Source of the DNA: an uncultured Saprospiraceae bacterium
Lineage (GTDB): Bacteria; Bacteroidota; Bacteroidia; Chitinophagales; Saprospiraceae
Reading direction: 5' to 3'
Length of the DNA: 64,000 bases
Assembly (NCBI GenBank): GCA_937926205.1
Contig: CALEYL010000074.1
Span: forward strand, 1 to 64,000
A model generated the notes under the pieces. That model had not been told where the DNA came from. It saw nothing but the letters and a program-made list of their open reading frames with translations, and ran no database searches. Of this stretch, positions 19,398-28,390 are shown piece after piece (the stretch's first letter is position 1; each line of letters starts with the position of its first letter). The position numbers were made by a program, and so were the translations under genes.

Positions 19398-19976
19398 TCA
19401 TTGCGTACAAATCTTTCTATATGTGCAATGTACGCAACGTTTGCGATAATTCGTGCCTTTAGGATAGTGGTTTTTTTCAATAATCCGGGCAATTTCATCC
19501 GCTACTGTTTGAACCCCTTCAATCGACTCCTTCAAAATCGGAACCTCCAATAAATGGTTTTTGCTACGCGTGTATACCAGATACCCTCTTTTCACACGGC
19601 AAGCGTCGTAGTTGCTTTCCATCAGCCAGGCATAACAGGCCAGTTGGGTCTTATAAGTCTCATACAACTTGCCCTCCCAACGGGCAAATTTATAATCCAA
19701 AGGGGCCATGGTGCCGTCATTCAACCACAGCACTTCATCCACTTCGCCACGTAGCAGCTCATTGGTAAGATACCGGTTTGACTGCTTTTGAATCACGCCA
19801 ATCCGCCGCCGTAAATATCCGGTATTCTGTTCCGACTTCAACTCGTGCATGTTGCGCCCTTTCATCACCTTAAACTCTTTCTCCTCGTATTGAGGAATGC
19901 GCAACACGTGCTCGAAATAAGTAAATCTCGGGCAAAACAGATACTCAATGATGTGAGAAGGCGTGATGGAGAACAT
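19398..19976 (-). CDS. cas4: CRISPR-associated exonuclease Cas4
   Basis: Cas4 is a RecB-type nuclease with an iron-sulfur cluster that trims prespacers and helps pick PAM-flanked DNA during adaptation. The 192 residues include nuclease residues GEVDEV (Asp80) and PLDYK (Asp94, Lys96), the QLACYAWLME motif III helix, and four cluster cysteines (Cys15 in FCPR, then Cys181, Cys184 and Cys190 in CVHCTYRKIC). It is the last gene of the operon, next to the leader, and is separated from cas2 by 49 bp containing a 7-bp-period repeat. Most type I-B loci have cas4 before cas1, so this position is unusual. Confidence 0.95.
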   Translation of the reverse strand: MFSITPSHIIEYLFCPRFTYFEHVLRIPQYEEKEFKVMKGRNMHELKSEQNTGYLRRRIGVIQKQSNRYLTNELLRGEVDEVLWLNDGTMAPLDYKFARWEGKLYETYKTQLACYAWLMESNYDACRVKRGYLVYTRSKNHLLEVPILKESIEGVQTVADEIARIIEKNHYPKGTNYRKRCVHCTYRKICTQ

Positions 19977-19977
19977 A

Positions 19978-20012
19978 GGTTAACGGTTAACGGTGGACGG
20001 TTGATCGTTGGC
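19978..20012. repeat. Heptamer array between cas2 and cas4
   Basis: Five 7-bp units read GGTTAAC, GGTTAAC, GGTGGAC, GGTTGAT and CGTTGGC, directly adjoining the cas4 start codon (complement at 19974-19976). The period matches the other arrays in this window but the unit sequence differs. Confidence 0.7.
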
Positions 20013-20025
20013 AGGATTGGCTCTG

Positions 20026-20316
20026 TTAAAAGAACAAAGCCAGCACCTCATCTGTGACCATTTTTTTGTCAAAAGCCTGACCAAGCAGGGCCGCTTGTTG
20101 CAACTCCCCTTTACTCATCGGGAAAATATACACCCGGTCTACTGCTTCATTCATCTCTTCCTGAATGCGCAATTCCAGATTGTCTTTTTCCTGTGCGTCG
20201 AGTGTTCCCAAAAAAACACTGTACTGCACCCGATACAACCCTGCCTGTTTGCAAATCTTTGCAACACGGCTCCGCGAGCGGTCTTGTTCAATGTCGTATA
20301 ATACCCAGATGATCAT
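20026..20316 (-). CDS. cas2: CRISPR-associated endoribonuclease-fold protein Cas2
   Basis: Cas2 forms the dimeric core of the Cas1-Cas2 spacer integrase. The 96-residue protein has the ferredoxin-like fold start MIIWVLYDIEQDRSRSRVAK with the conserved Asp8, followed by AGLYRVQYSVFLGTL and the VDRVYIFPMS strand. The length fits the family. It starts 25 bp after cas1 ends, so the two are probably co-transcribed. Confidence 0.96.
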   Translation of the reverse strand: MIIWVLYDIEQDRSRSRVAKICKQAGLYRVQYSVFLGTLDAQEKDNLELRIQEEMNEAVDRVYIFPMSKGELQQAALLGQAFDKKMVTDEVLALFF

Positions 20317-20341
20317 GGTTGTACAATTTCATTTGGCGTTG

Positions 20342-21382
20342 TTACATTTCCCGAACATCCAACTCTGGTTCCGGTAATTCGCCCGCAGCACCGGTGTTCA
20401 AAAGCTCTTGAGCTAAGCGGTGCGCTTCGAGCAACAGAATGGTTGCTCTGCTCCTGTTGCGACCGCGATAGCGAATGATGTCGTTCTCAAGATACTCATT
20501 GTAAGCTTCCATCAACAGGCGTTTGCCTTCCGCATTGAGGCTAAAACCGCCAGTCAGCGGATCTGCATGACTTTGGTTCACTTTTTTACCGCTGAAAAGC
20601 GTAAAAACTACTTTGTCTGCCCAGCAGCGGTAGGGTTCGATAAAATCAAAGACCAGGCTTTTATGGTTGTAGTCGTCGCGGTGCAAAAAACCGGAAAACG
20701 GATCAAGCCCGGCCAACATCAGCGCTTTTTCCACTCGGGCATACAACACCCCGTAAGCATAATTCAGAAATGCATTGAAGACATCCTGCGCCGGACGGCT
20801 GCTGCGCCCGCCAAACTGCCAGCTCCGGGGCAACACATAGCTCAAAGCTTCGAAATACAGTCGCCCGGCGGTACCTTCCCAGCCTTGCAAAGAGCCCGAT
20901 GTTTCCGCAACATTTCCACCCACTGCAGCGGCAATCTTCGCACGCATTTCCTCAATGCGCACCACTTTATCACTCAGGTATTCGTGATGCTGGGGGCGAT
21001 GCTTTTTCAGATCCCGGATAAAATCGGCCTGATGGTCTAATTTTGCACAAAGCCAGTTTATAACGTGCTGCAAACCGCGTTCGTCTGCGGCAGCTTCTGT
21101 TTGCCGTTTCCGGATCAGCGTTGTGCTGCCTAATTTGGAATGCCACACCCGGCCCACTGGCGCGCCATCACTTTCCAGGAACACAATGTCTACATTGTGC
21201 ATCAAAGCCAGGCGAACCGCATCGCTCGACAAAGCAGTGCCCCGGCCCATCCATACGCTTTTTACTTTGTGCGCCGCTACCGGCGTGCTCGACCAGGTAC
21301 CGTTTTCCTGCTTTTTGCGCACGTCGAACATGGCGTCTTTTACGTGCAGGTAGGTTCCATATGAATTGAGATGAAGTTGCAT
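20342..21382 (-). CDS. cas1: CRISPR-associated integrase Cas1, type I-B
   Basis: Cas1 is the metal-dependent integrase that inserts new spacers at the leader end of the array. The 346 residues fit the family. Predicted metal ligands are Glu178 (RLYFEALS), His234 (SGFLHRDD) and Glu249 or Asp246 (VFDFIEP). The N-terminal beta domain starts MQLHLNSYGTYLHVKDAMFD. The gene ends 25 bp before cas2 and starts 89 bp after cas6, with a heptamer repeat in that gap, so adaptation genes cas1-cas2-cas4 may partly form their own unit. Confidence 0.98.
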   Translation of the reverse strand: MQLHLNSYGTYLHVKDAMFDVRKKQENGTWSSTPVAAHKVKSVWMGRGTALSSDAVRLALMHNVDIVFLESDGAPVGRVWHSKLGSTTLIRKRQTEAAADERGLQHVINWLCAKLDHQADFIRDLKKHRPQHHEYLSDKVVRIEEMRAKIAAAVGGNVAETSGSLQGWEGTAGRLYFEALSYVLPRSWQFGGRSSRPAQDVFNAFLNYAYGVLYARVEKALMLAGLDPFSGFLHRDDYNHKSLVFDFIEPYRCWADKVVFTLFSGKKVNQSHADPLTGGFSLNAEGKRLLMEAYNEYLENDIIRYRGRNRSRATILLLEAHRLAQELLNTGAAGELPEPELDVREM

Positions 21383-21393
21383 GGCGGTGGTGC

Positions 21394-21444
21394 TTATTGG
21401 TTATCTGTTACGGGGTACTGGTTATTCGAGGATTTGAGGATTCG
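21394..21444. repeat. Heptamer array between cas6 and cas1
   Basis: Units TTATTGG, TTATCTG, TTACGGG, GTACTGG and TTATTCG occupy 21394-21428. Two 8-bp words, AGGATTTG and AGGATTCG, follow at 21429-21444. The array lies in the 89-bp gap between cas6 and cas1, just upstream of cas1 in its own sense. Confidence 0.6.
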
Positions 21445-21471
21445 ATTCCAAATGACCACATCACCATATAT

Positions 21472-22137
21472 TCAAATCCTCCTGATCGCTCCAAAGCCCC
21501 TCGATACGGATTTTCCAAGGCCGATGAGGTCGGGGAGGAGGGCGTTGGTGGTGAAGGTCCCAGAAAATGCCAGCATTTGCTTGCCTTTAAATTTTGTTAC
21601 TTTTTCGGTTGTCTTTGCGGTAAGTAGTATCCGCTCTTCAGGAGCCAGATACAAACCCATGCCTTTATAAAATGAAAGGATATTTTTTATTAAAATACTA
21701 TTCAATTGCTGCTGTTTTTCCGTTTCATCTTTTTTAATATATATTTCGTGATTTTCCTGATTAAGCGCCATCCATAAAGAATTAAAATGGTAATTATAAA
21801 GCGCCGGAGCAACACCAATTTCTATTTCTTTTAATTCAATGCTCTTGTGTGGGACTGGGTATGTTTTTCCAAAGATATTTAACTCATGGATCTGTAAAAA
21901 AAGATTCACCAAAAGTCGTGCCCCTTCTTCCACCCCAACAAGTGTAGGAACTCCATCGAGAACTTTGTATTGGACTAAAGGATAAGCATACCGTAGGCGG
22001 CCATCTTCGAAATGATTGTGTAGTAACGGGGAATATTCTTGAAAAATAGTTCCAAAATAGCCACGCAAATGATGCCCACTACGCGCAGGAAGATTGATTT
22101 CAGGAAATGAAATATGAGCAATATCAATAATTTTCAT
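21472..22137 (-). CDS. cas6: CRISPR RNA endonuclease Cas6
   Basis: Cas6 cuts the pre-crRNA inside the repeat to leave the 8-nt 5' handle and stays bound to the crRNA in many type I systems. The 221-residue protein ends with the glycine-rich loop GLGKSVSRGFGAIRRI near residues 206-221, the hallmark of the family. The N-terminal RAMP fold starts MKIIDIAHISFPEINLPARS, with a His-His pair (SGHHLRGYFG) near 22-23 that could serve catalysis (inference). It begins 2 bp after the cas3 stop, so translation is probably coupled. In most type I-B operons cas6 comes first; here it sits between cas3 and cas1. Confidence 0.88.
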   Translation of the reverse strand: MKIIDIAHISFPEINLPARSGHHLRGYFGTIFQEYSPLLHNHFEDGRLRYAYPLVQYKVLDGVPTLVGVEEGARLLVNLFLQIHELNIFGKTYPVPHKSIELKEIEIGVAPALYNYHFNSLWMALNQENHEIYIKKDETEKQQQLNSILIKNILSFYKGMGLYLAPEERILLTAKTTEKVTKFKGKQMLAFSGTFTTNALLPDLIGLGKSVSRGFGAIRRI

Positions 22138-22139
22138 AG

Positions 22140-24566
22140 TTAAAAACTTAGTGTTTGAGGCATTATTTTTTCTAGCTTAGCCTGTTTTCGATTAAATCCA
22201 ATTGGCTTTTGATACCATTTTTCGCATTCTCGAAATGACACATATTTAATACGTGAATCAGGTCGGCTGGGCTCAATTCCTGGTAAATTTTCACAATAGT
22301 AAATTGGCACTGCAATAATACGCTGCTGAAAATCACGCTTGTACTTTGTATCAAAATCCTCTTTTAATCGAAAAGAGCTTTCACGATCTGGGGCTTCAAG
22401 CATTTTCAAGTAAGCGATTCTTGCTGAAATAGCTACATCGTCACACTCAACGAAAACTGAAATTAGACGAGGACTTTCTTCAATAACCCGAAACTTGCTT
22501 ACCGGAGTAATTTCATTTGTTTCCTCTCCATCGTATTGCAAGCGTAAAATGCCATTAAATAACTTTCTTGATACTGCATAAACATCACTTTTTCCTACCT
22601 TCCAGAAGTAATCCTCAACCAATTTAAAGTATGCTGGTTCTAAAATCGGATTAATACCAATTGCCAGCTTCGACTGTGTTTCAGTTATTATCCCGTAAAT
22701 TTTTTTACAATCTCCAAAATCTATAATATATAAAGGAGAATATTTTCGATCAATGGAGTTTTCTCGGTTAATTCGCCCTGCTACCTGCACAATGGAATCC
22801 ATTGGCCCTAAATCTCTAAATCCTAAATCAAAATCTAAGTCTACTCCAGCTTCTACTACTTGCGTAGAAACCAGTATTGCGCCATCTTTTAAACTTTCTT
22901 TAATTTCATTAATGATGGAAAGGCGATGTACTGGCAAAATATTTGTTGAAAGGTAAAATAATGGATTTTTATATTCTTTTTCTTTCACCCATTCCTGAAT
23001 TTTTTCGAATACCTCAATAGAACGATTGACGGTATTGCATACAATAAGGCAAGATTTACCTGGGTCCCATTTTTGGATAAACAGATCAATGAATGCATCC
23101 GTATTAGGCAGCGAAACATCTAAAATTGGTATTATTTGTGTTCGATGGAATTCTTTAAAATAGCGTTCAGGATCAGCAAGTAAGTCCTTTCGATTTATTT
23201 TTCTTCCTGGTAAATAGCGCTCTATGATTTCACGTTCTGCCAGCTCGAAGATGAGCGGCTTAGTTGCAGTCATCAATATAAACCGGGTACCCAGAAACTC
23301 ACTCAGCAAATCTAAAACAGCACCCAATAATGGCGCATGTTCCAGACGAAGACTTTGCACCTCATCCATAATGACTATGGCTCCTGCAAGATGGTTAAAT
23401 TTTAGGAGTAATTTATTTTTGTTTGCAATAATCGTCTGAAGTAATTGTACGAATGAAGTCACTACTATGTCAGACTGCCAGGTATCAAGCTCCATACGAC
23501 GGCGGGCATAATCTCTTTCTTCGTCAGTTTCTGCCATAGATTCTTTTTCTGTTCCAAAAATATCGGCGTACTGATAATGCCCAAGAATTTTCACGTCTGT
23601 TTTAGACAAGACCTTTTGATAAATATCTAAAGTTTGTTCAATAATATTTATGAATGGAAGCCCTACGATAATTTGTGGATTCCCCTTTAATTGTGACCGA
23701 AGTCTAATTGCAAAATCTAGTGCTGTCAAAGTCTTTCCAATTCCTGTTGGGGCAGTAAGCATAAATATCCGATGATTCAATATATCAGGTTCATCAAGGC
23801 AAGCTATTACTTCCTGGCGGACAGCATCACGCAATTGATTATGAAGGCTTTTGGTTAGCTTCCTTCCCCTAAAAAACTGTTCTACCGCATCCGGATGAAT
23901 ATCTGATCGAGTATAAATTGGAGTTCCAGATGCATCAAGTTTGTCCCCTTCAATCAGTAAAGAGAAAAAGTAATTAATCAAAAAATACCGATGGATAGCT
24001 GCGCTGTCTTGAAAATCTCCAACAAAATTGAAAAATACTTTACGATTAGGTAATTCTAATAACGGACCGAGCTCAGGTAATCCTAATTCAGCTTCTATTT
24101 GTGGCAAATAATCCCAAACATCATATTTTTGAGCCTCAAATATTTCCTTCACCTCTTCATATCCACTTTTATCTAAAACTTTATCTATTAAGCTTGAATC
24201 AGGTGTGTGCAAACTCCGATGATGATTTTTTACAATAAAGTATGCACAATAGGCGAGGTTAGGGTTTTCATTAAAAAAGTTAAAGATCGCCTGCGCTCCA
24301 AAACGAGCATGCTGCTTTAGGCGCTCTTCATGCGGCCTTCCAAGTAGATATTTCTGAAAAAACGAAGTGTACTTACCAAGATCATGAAACAAGCAAATGA
24401 CGTTGATAAAATTAGCCCAATCTATCCTTTTACCAGCAAAAGAAACTCCGGAAAAGAATTGCCGTAGCGCATTGTCTCGCACGCCAAATGTATGTTCATA
24501 CACAAGTTTACTGCCTTCCCTAGTTCCATCTGGAAGTTTTTTGGCATGAGAAAAAAAAACAGGCAT
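22140..24566 (-). CDS. cas3: CRISPR-associated helicase-nuclease Cas3
   Basis: Cas3 is recruited by target-bound Cascade and degrades the displaced DNA strand. The 808-residue protein joins an N-terminal HD nuclease to a superfamily 2 helicase. HD residues are visible: His25 (VYEH), His61-Asp62 (FHDLGK), His86 (KQHARFG) and His115-His116 (NHHRS). The helicase shows Walker A TAPTGIGKT near 267-275, the DEVQ box near 400, motif III LMTATKP and motif VI VQVAGRINRE. All catalytic motifs look intact, so the interference arm should be active. It follows cas5 after 39 bp and is followed by cas6 after 2 bp. Confidence 0.97.
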   Translation of the reverse strand: MPVFFSHAKKLPDGTREGSKLVYEHTFGVRDNALRQFFSGVSFAGKRIDWANFINVICLFHDLGKYTSFFQKYLLGRPHEERLKQHARFGAQAIFNFFNENPNLAYCAYFIVKNHHRSLHTPDSSLIDKVLDKSGYEEVKEIFEAQKYDVWDYLPQIEAELGLPELGPLLELPNRKVFFNFVGDFQDSAAIHRYFLINYFFSLLIEGDKLDASGTPIYTRSDIHPDAVEQFFRGRKLTKSLHNQLRDAVRQEVIACLDEPDILNHRIFMLTAPTGIGKTLTALDFAIRLRSQLKGNPQIIVGLPFINIIEQTLDIYQKVLSKTDVKILGHYQYADIFGTEKESMAETDEERDYARRRMELDTWQSDIVVTSFVQLLQTIIANKNKLLLKFNHLAGAIVIMDEVQSLRLEHAPLLGAVLDLLSEFLGTRFILMTATKPLIFELAEREIIERYLPGRKINRKDLLADPERYFKEFHRTQIIPILDVSLPNTDAFIDLFIQKWDPGKSCLIVCNTVNRSIEVFEKIQEWVKEKEYKNPLFYLSTNILPVHRLSIINEIKESLKDGAILVSTQVVEAGVDLDFDLGFRDLGPMDSIVQVAGRINRENSIDRKYSPLYIIDFGDCKKIYGIITETQSKLAIGINPILEPAYFKLVEDYFWKVGKSDVYAVSRKLFNGILRLQYDGEETNEITPVSKFRVIEESPRLISVFVECDDVAISARIAYLKMLEAPDRESSFRLKEDFDTKYKRDFQQRIIAVPIYYCENLPGIEPSRPDSRIKYVSFRECEKWYQKPIGFNRKQAKLEKIMPQTLSF

Positions 24567-24605
24567 GGGTTATTAATTTATTTGGAGTGATGATGAAAAT
24601 TAGCT

Positions 24606-25379
24606 TCAATCGAGAAACATAATATTTTCAGCTTCTCCATTGGATTCATTAAGTTCAATATACTTCCCTTTCAAATGTAGTAACATTGGCTTGCCATCTG
24701 TCGAAAATAAAACCCTGCACATTCGGGATAACTCCCTATTGTAGTCAGCAATGAAATCAGCTGGAATAAGTTCCTCTTCTACAAGTAGTTTTCCTACAGA
24801 TGAATTGATTCCCGATACCTGCTCAGAATAGACGGCAGAGTGAATAGGTGTAAAACCGACAAGGTTTCCATCCTTTTCACGCCAGGAATCTTCAGGGATT
24901 ACTCTGAAATTCTTTGCCTGTGCTGTAAAATTTGCAGATCCGAGTGCTAATGAAAACACATTAGCACTATCTTGAAGGCAGGCTTTTAACCTAATTATGA
25001 TGTCTTCTCCTGCGGCACTATTTGTAGAAAGATAAACACGATATTGAACATAATCTGTACGCAAATCCAATCCTGTAACGACTTCAAAAGGAGTTTGTGT
25101 GTGCCCTAATCGCCCTCGGAAATCACTGACACCAATGACCTTTATATGATTTAGCCTGTGAAAAGACTTCTTAACGGGTGATAAGATACGTATTCCAAAT
25201 CGAATATTTTTAGAACCAAGTATGCCATAGTAACTATCACGAGGAAGCCCCAGCATAGCTGCAACCATACCCATTAGTGCAGTACGTGGCGGCAAAGAAT
25301 AACTAAGGGCCGTGTTATTCGCATAATATTTTCGAAAATGCGCAAACTTCCCTAATAAATCGAATGTCAGGATTTCCAT
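24606..25379 (-). CDS. cas5: Cascade subunit Cas5, type I-B
   Basis: Cas5 caps the 5' handle of the crRNA in the Cascade complex. The 257-residue protein begins MEILTFDLLGKFAHFRKYYA and has the SYSLPPRTALMGMVAAMLGL segment typical of type I-B Cas5. Its first 13 bases overlap the end of cas7, so translation is coupled. An 18-bp stretch at 24893-24910 inside the gene matches the CRISPR repeat at 16 positions. In the protein this gives FRVIPE, the same residues the repeat would encode in that frame. Confidence 0.95.
   Translation of the reverse strand: MEILTFDLLGKFAHFRKYYANNTALSYSLPPRTALMGMVAAMLGLPRDSYYGILGSKNIRFGIRILSPVKKSFHRLNHIKVIGVSDFRGRLGHTQTPFEVVTGLDLRTDYVQYRVYLSTNSAAGEDIIIRLKACLQDSANVFSLALGSANFTAQAKNFRVIPEDSWREKDGNLVGFTPIHSAVYSEQVSGINSSVGKLLVEEELIPADFIADYNRELSRMCRVLFSTDGKPMLLHLKGKYIELNESNGEAENIMFLD
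24893..24910 (-). other. CRISPR-repeat-like segment inside cas5
   Basis: CAGGGATTACTCTGAAAT differs from the last 18 bp of the repeat (plus-strand sense) at two positions, with 13 contiguous matches. It has the same orientation relative to transcription as the array repeats, but lacks the ATTGAAAC handle portion. Confidence 0.6.
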
Positions 25380-26362
25380 GACTTAGGGGCATTTTGTACA
25401 TCAACAGATGTTCGAACAATAATTTCTTTTATTGCTTGACCTTTTTCAGCTTCAAGAACAACCTTTAATTTTGAAAAATCAAAATTGAGATCAGAGAAAC
25501 TGCGTACTTCCCGGTCAGCAACTTTGGGTACGACGCTAACTAACCCGCGCAAATCACCAAAATGACCATTGCTAAACCCTTCATTGTACTTTACCTCAAC
25601 ATAAAGCTTAGGATATTGATTAAGCTTTGATCGAGTGGGGTTAGCGGAAATTGAATGCCAGAGCGCTTCCCGAAACTTTTCTACATCCATATCTGAAAGG
25701 CCAGTGGTAGCAGCTGCATTTTTGTTTACGGCCCCATGGAAAGCCAAAAGACTGTATTTTACGCGGTAGTCCTTACCGAAGGTACTATTGCCATCGTTCA
25801 TAACCGATGCAATCGTATCAGAATCAAGTAAGTAGACCTTGTTTAACGAATAGCCCCAATTTAATTGAATTGCGCCTGTTATGCTGCGGTTAAATCCTTT
25901 TACAGCAAAAGCACTTCCAAACATTCGAATATCAATGAATTTTTGGCTAACAAGGCCGTTCATTAAGGCTTTGTTGACGCCTTCATTCGCCGGCTTATCT
26001 GTGACTATTTTACTAATCGTTTTAGCCGCATCCTTCTCCTTTATTTTTTCATACTCAGCAAATACCTCATCCGAGCCAAGTATTCCCCGCATTTGAACGT
26101 CGTCATTCCATAACCGGTTAAGCACCTCAATGATTTTCTTCTCCATAGTAACCTTTGAATCACCTTCAAGGTCAACAAATATTTCTTCTCCTGTTCCTTT
26201 CATAAAATCCCGAATATGTCGCTTAATACGAACATCTGTGACGAGATTAGTCTCTGTGTCATAATCCATACGCGGTTTGTTTTCCTGATCTGGATCTCCA
26301 TTTGGGTTGCACAGAATGGCCTCGAACAGAAAAAGAAAATCGGAGTTGTTTGAAATTGCCAT
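25367..26362 (-). CDS. cas7: Cascade backbone subunit Cas7, type I-B (Csh2)
   Basis: Cas7 polymerises along the spacer part of the crRNA to form the Cascade backbone. The 331 residues match Csh2 proteins: LFEAILCNPNGDPDQENKPR near residues 12-31, followed by VTDVRIKRHIRDFM and, later, MFGSAFAVKGFNRSITGAIQ. It lies 36 bp downstream of cas8b and overlaps cas5 by 13 bp. Nothing suggests damage. Confidence 0.96.
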   Translation of the reverse strand: MAISNNSDFLFLFEAILCNPNGDPDQENKPRMDYDTETNLVTDVRIKRHIRDFMKGTGEEIFVDLEGDSKVTMEKKIIEVLNRLWNDDVQMRGILGSDEVFAEYEKIKEKDAAKTISKIVTDKPANEGVNKALMNGLVSQKFIDIRMFGSAFAVKGFNRSITGAIQLNWGYSLNKVYLLDSDTIASVMNDGNSTFGKDYRVKYSLLAFHGAVNKNAAATTGLSDMDVEKFREALWHSISANPTRSKLNQYPKLYVEVKYNEGFSNGHFGDLRGLVSVVPKVADREVRSFSDLNFDFSKLKVVLEAEKGQAIKEIIVRTSVDVQNAPKSWKS

Positions 26363-26398
26363 GACGTAAATTTATTTTTAGTAAAAAAATTATATAAT

Positions 26399-28354
26399 TT
26401 ACTCTGCTGCCGATTCGGAACCGGCATCTTTAGACTTGATAAAATAAGTATATCCAGTCAGAATAAAAAACAAAGATTCTTTAGGGCTCATCTCCCAGTG
26501 GTTAAAATTAAATAATTCGCTAAATCGGCCCCAATCCTGTTTAACTTTGTCATCAATGCCATGGTTTCTGGCAGACTTAAATAAATCTTCCGAGAAACGA
26601 AGAATGGAGCCTTTATCCATACCGTTAAAATTAAGCTTATCAAGTGCATTTTTCTTGTGCCCTTTTTTACTTGGATCCGATTGCTCAAAAACAACACGGC
26701 TAAGTACCCTACCGAGATAAAAAAGGGCTTTTTGCTCTGTTGTATAGTGCATCGTTAAAAAAAACGCTTCGATGCTTTCGGATGGATTAATTTTTTTTGC
26801 TGTGGTTTCAATATCCATATCAGATAAATTTTCTTTGAGTAAATCGAGTTTTCTTAGCGCATAAAAAAATGCGATGTATTTAAAAACAGCGTCTTTTAAT
26901 GCAAAATCAAAATTATCTTTCACTGGTTGTAAAATATTGGAATATCCACGGTAACGCTTAAACCAGTGGCAAAGTACCAATTCCGTAAAGTGTTGAAACA
27001 GTCGCTCTGGTTCAATTTTTCGTTGCTCAAGCACTGCTGCGAAAAGCCGTAATGCATAGTTTACTTTTTCCTTGTCTTTGCGGACAGGAATAGCTTTATA
27101 AACTGAATAAAGATTGAATCCATATTTACTTCCAAGCCAGGGCGCAAAAAGTGCTCCTGATTCCTCTAGTTTCTCCAGTAGGTTGCGGAAATGAAAGCCA
27201 GGCACATCTTTGATCAGATTTCCTGCCTTAAAATAATTACCATCAGAATCAATTGCCAAAAAGGTAAGCCAATATAAGTCGTCTGTAAGTGAATAATTTT
27301 CAAGAAAATTATCAACTTCTTTTAAATCATTTAGCCGAAATAACAAATCTGTACGAGCAGCAATGCGTTTAAGGCGGCTTTCTTTAAATTCTGTTTGGTT
27401 GAAAAATTGAGGAATAACAACATGCCGGATATCTGCAATGTCGCAGGTCATTTTTTTAAGCAAGTAATCTGCCCCCCGATCTAAATATTTGGCGATCTCT
27501 GATGAGACTTGATAATTGTTAGCATAGTTGTTACTGTCGAAAGCGGAGGCATAATTTATCGTTGTTTGAACAAAAAACTTATTAATGTTATAACGGCCCG
27601 AAAAATCGGGTTCGCTAACGTCGTCACGAAGTTCTCCCGTAGCATAGCATAGTCTTTTCGCTTGTACAGCTAGTTTAGAATCAGAGGTATCTGTTACCGA
27701 TTTAGCGAAAAATTTCTTTTCAATGAAATCCACATAGCCTTCCAGATTCCCCATAGGAAAATCAATCAATCCAAATTCAGCGCAAGTAACATGGCTGCGC
27801 AACAAAACGATGCGCTCTTCTTTATTTGCCAGCTGAAAAGCTTCATTGATTCTTTTAAGTGAAAGTTTGGCTTTGTCGTTCTTTTGGTCGTCTTCCCTGA
27901 ATTTTTCAAAAAACTTCTCCCGAAGTACAGGAATTCTTTCCAATACCTTAAAAAGAAGTGATGCTTTCAACTCCTCGGCATCTTTCAGAATTGACTCTAT
28001 AAACTCACCATGAGCAGGATACTGCCCCTCTTCTCCCTGCTTTCCAAAAAGCGTTTTAGCAAGCAGATCAGGTTTAGTGGCATCTACAGTTACATAAATA
28101 GATTTAAAATTTCCTCCCTGTGTTTTTAATGTTCGCCATTCCTTTAGCTTCCGAAAATCGTGGTCCGAAGGGTACACCTCAAGGCCTTCCTTTTCTACAA
28201 AAACTTCATTTTTATCCAGATCAAACAAGACTGTAAGTGTCAATAACCTCCTGTCATCGTCTCTCCCATCCGTTTTTGGAGGTTCAATAAAGTCTTCCCA
28301 GGGATCACGCCCTTTGCTAATTTCTTGTCCTATTCCATAAATCGTCTGCAACAT
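26399..28354 (-). CDS. cas8b: Cascade large subunit Cas8b (Csh1/TM1802 type)
   Basis: This is the large subunit that reads the PAM and starts R-loop formation in type I-B Cascade. The 651-residue protein fits the Csh1/TM1802 family in length and position just upstream of cas7. It has the typical C-terminal end WEMSPKESLFFILTGYTYF. No zinc-finger cysteine cluster is evident. A Met codon at residue 513 (position 26818) begins a 139-residue C-terminal part of the size expected for an internally translated small subunit (Cas11b), known from other type I-B systems; use of that start here is inference. The 101-bp upstream gap holds two G-rich tracts. Confidence 0.9.
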   Translation of the reverse strand: MLQTIYGIGQEISKGRDPWEDFIEPPKTDGRDDDRRLLTLTVLFDLDKNEVFVEKEGLEVYPSDHDFRKLKEWRTLKTQGGNFKSIYVTVDATKPDLLAKTLFGKQGEEGQYPAHGEFIESILKDAEELKASLLFKVLERIPVLREKFFEKFREDDQKNDKAKLSLKRINEAFQLANKEERIVLLRSHVTCAEFGLIDFPMGNLEGYVDFIEKKFFAKSVTDTSDSKLAVQAKRLCYATGELRDDVSEPDFSGRYNINKFFVQTTINYASAFDSNNYANNYQVSSEIAKYLDRGADYLLKKMTCDIADIRHVVIPQFFNQTEFKESRLKRIAARTDLLFRLNDLKEVDNFLENYSLTDDLYWLTFLAIDSDGNYFKAGNLIKDVPGFHFRNLLEKLEESGALFAPWLGSKYGFNLYSVYKAIPVRKDKEKVNYALRLFAAVLEQRKIEPERLFQHFTELVLCHWFKRYRGYSNILQPVKDNFDFALKDAVFKYIAFFYALRKLDLLKENLSDMDIETTAKKINPSESIEAFFLTMHYTTEQKALFYLGRVLSRVVFEQSDPSKKGHKKNALDKLNFNGMDKGSILRFSEDLFKSARNHGIDDKVKQDWGRFSELFNFNHWEMSPKESLFFILTGYTYFIKSKDAGSESAAE

Positions 28355-28390
28355 AGTGATTATGTTATTTTTATTACCTACTGCAAATAT

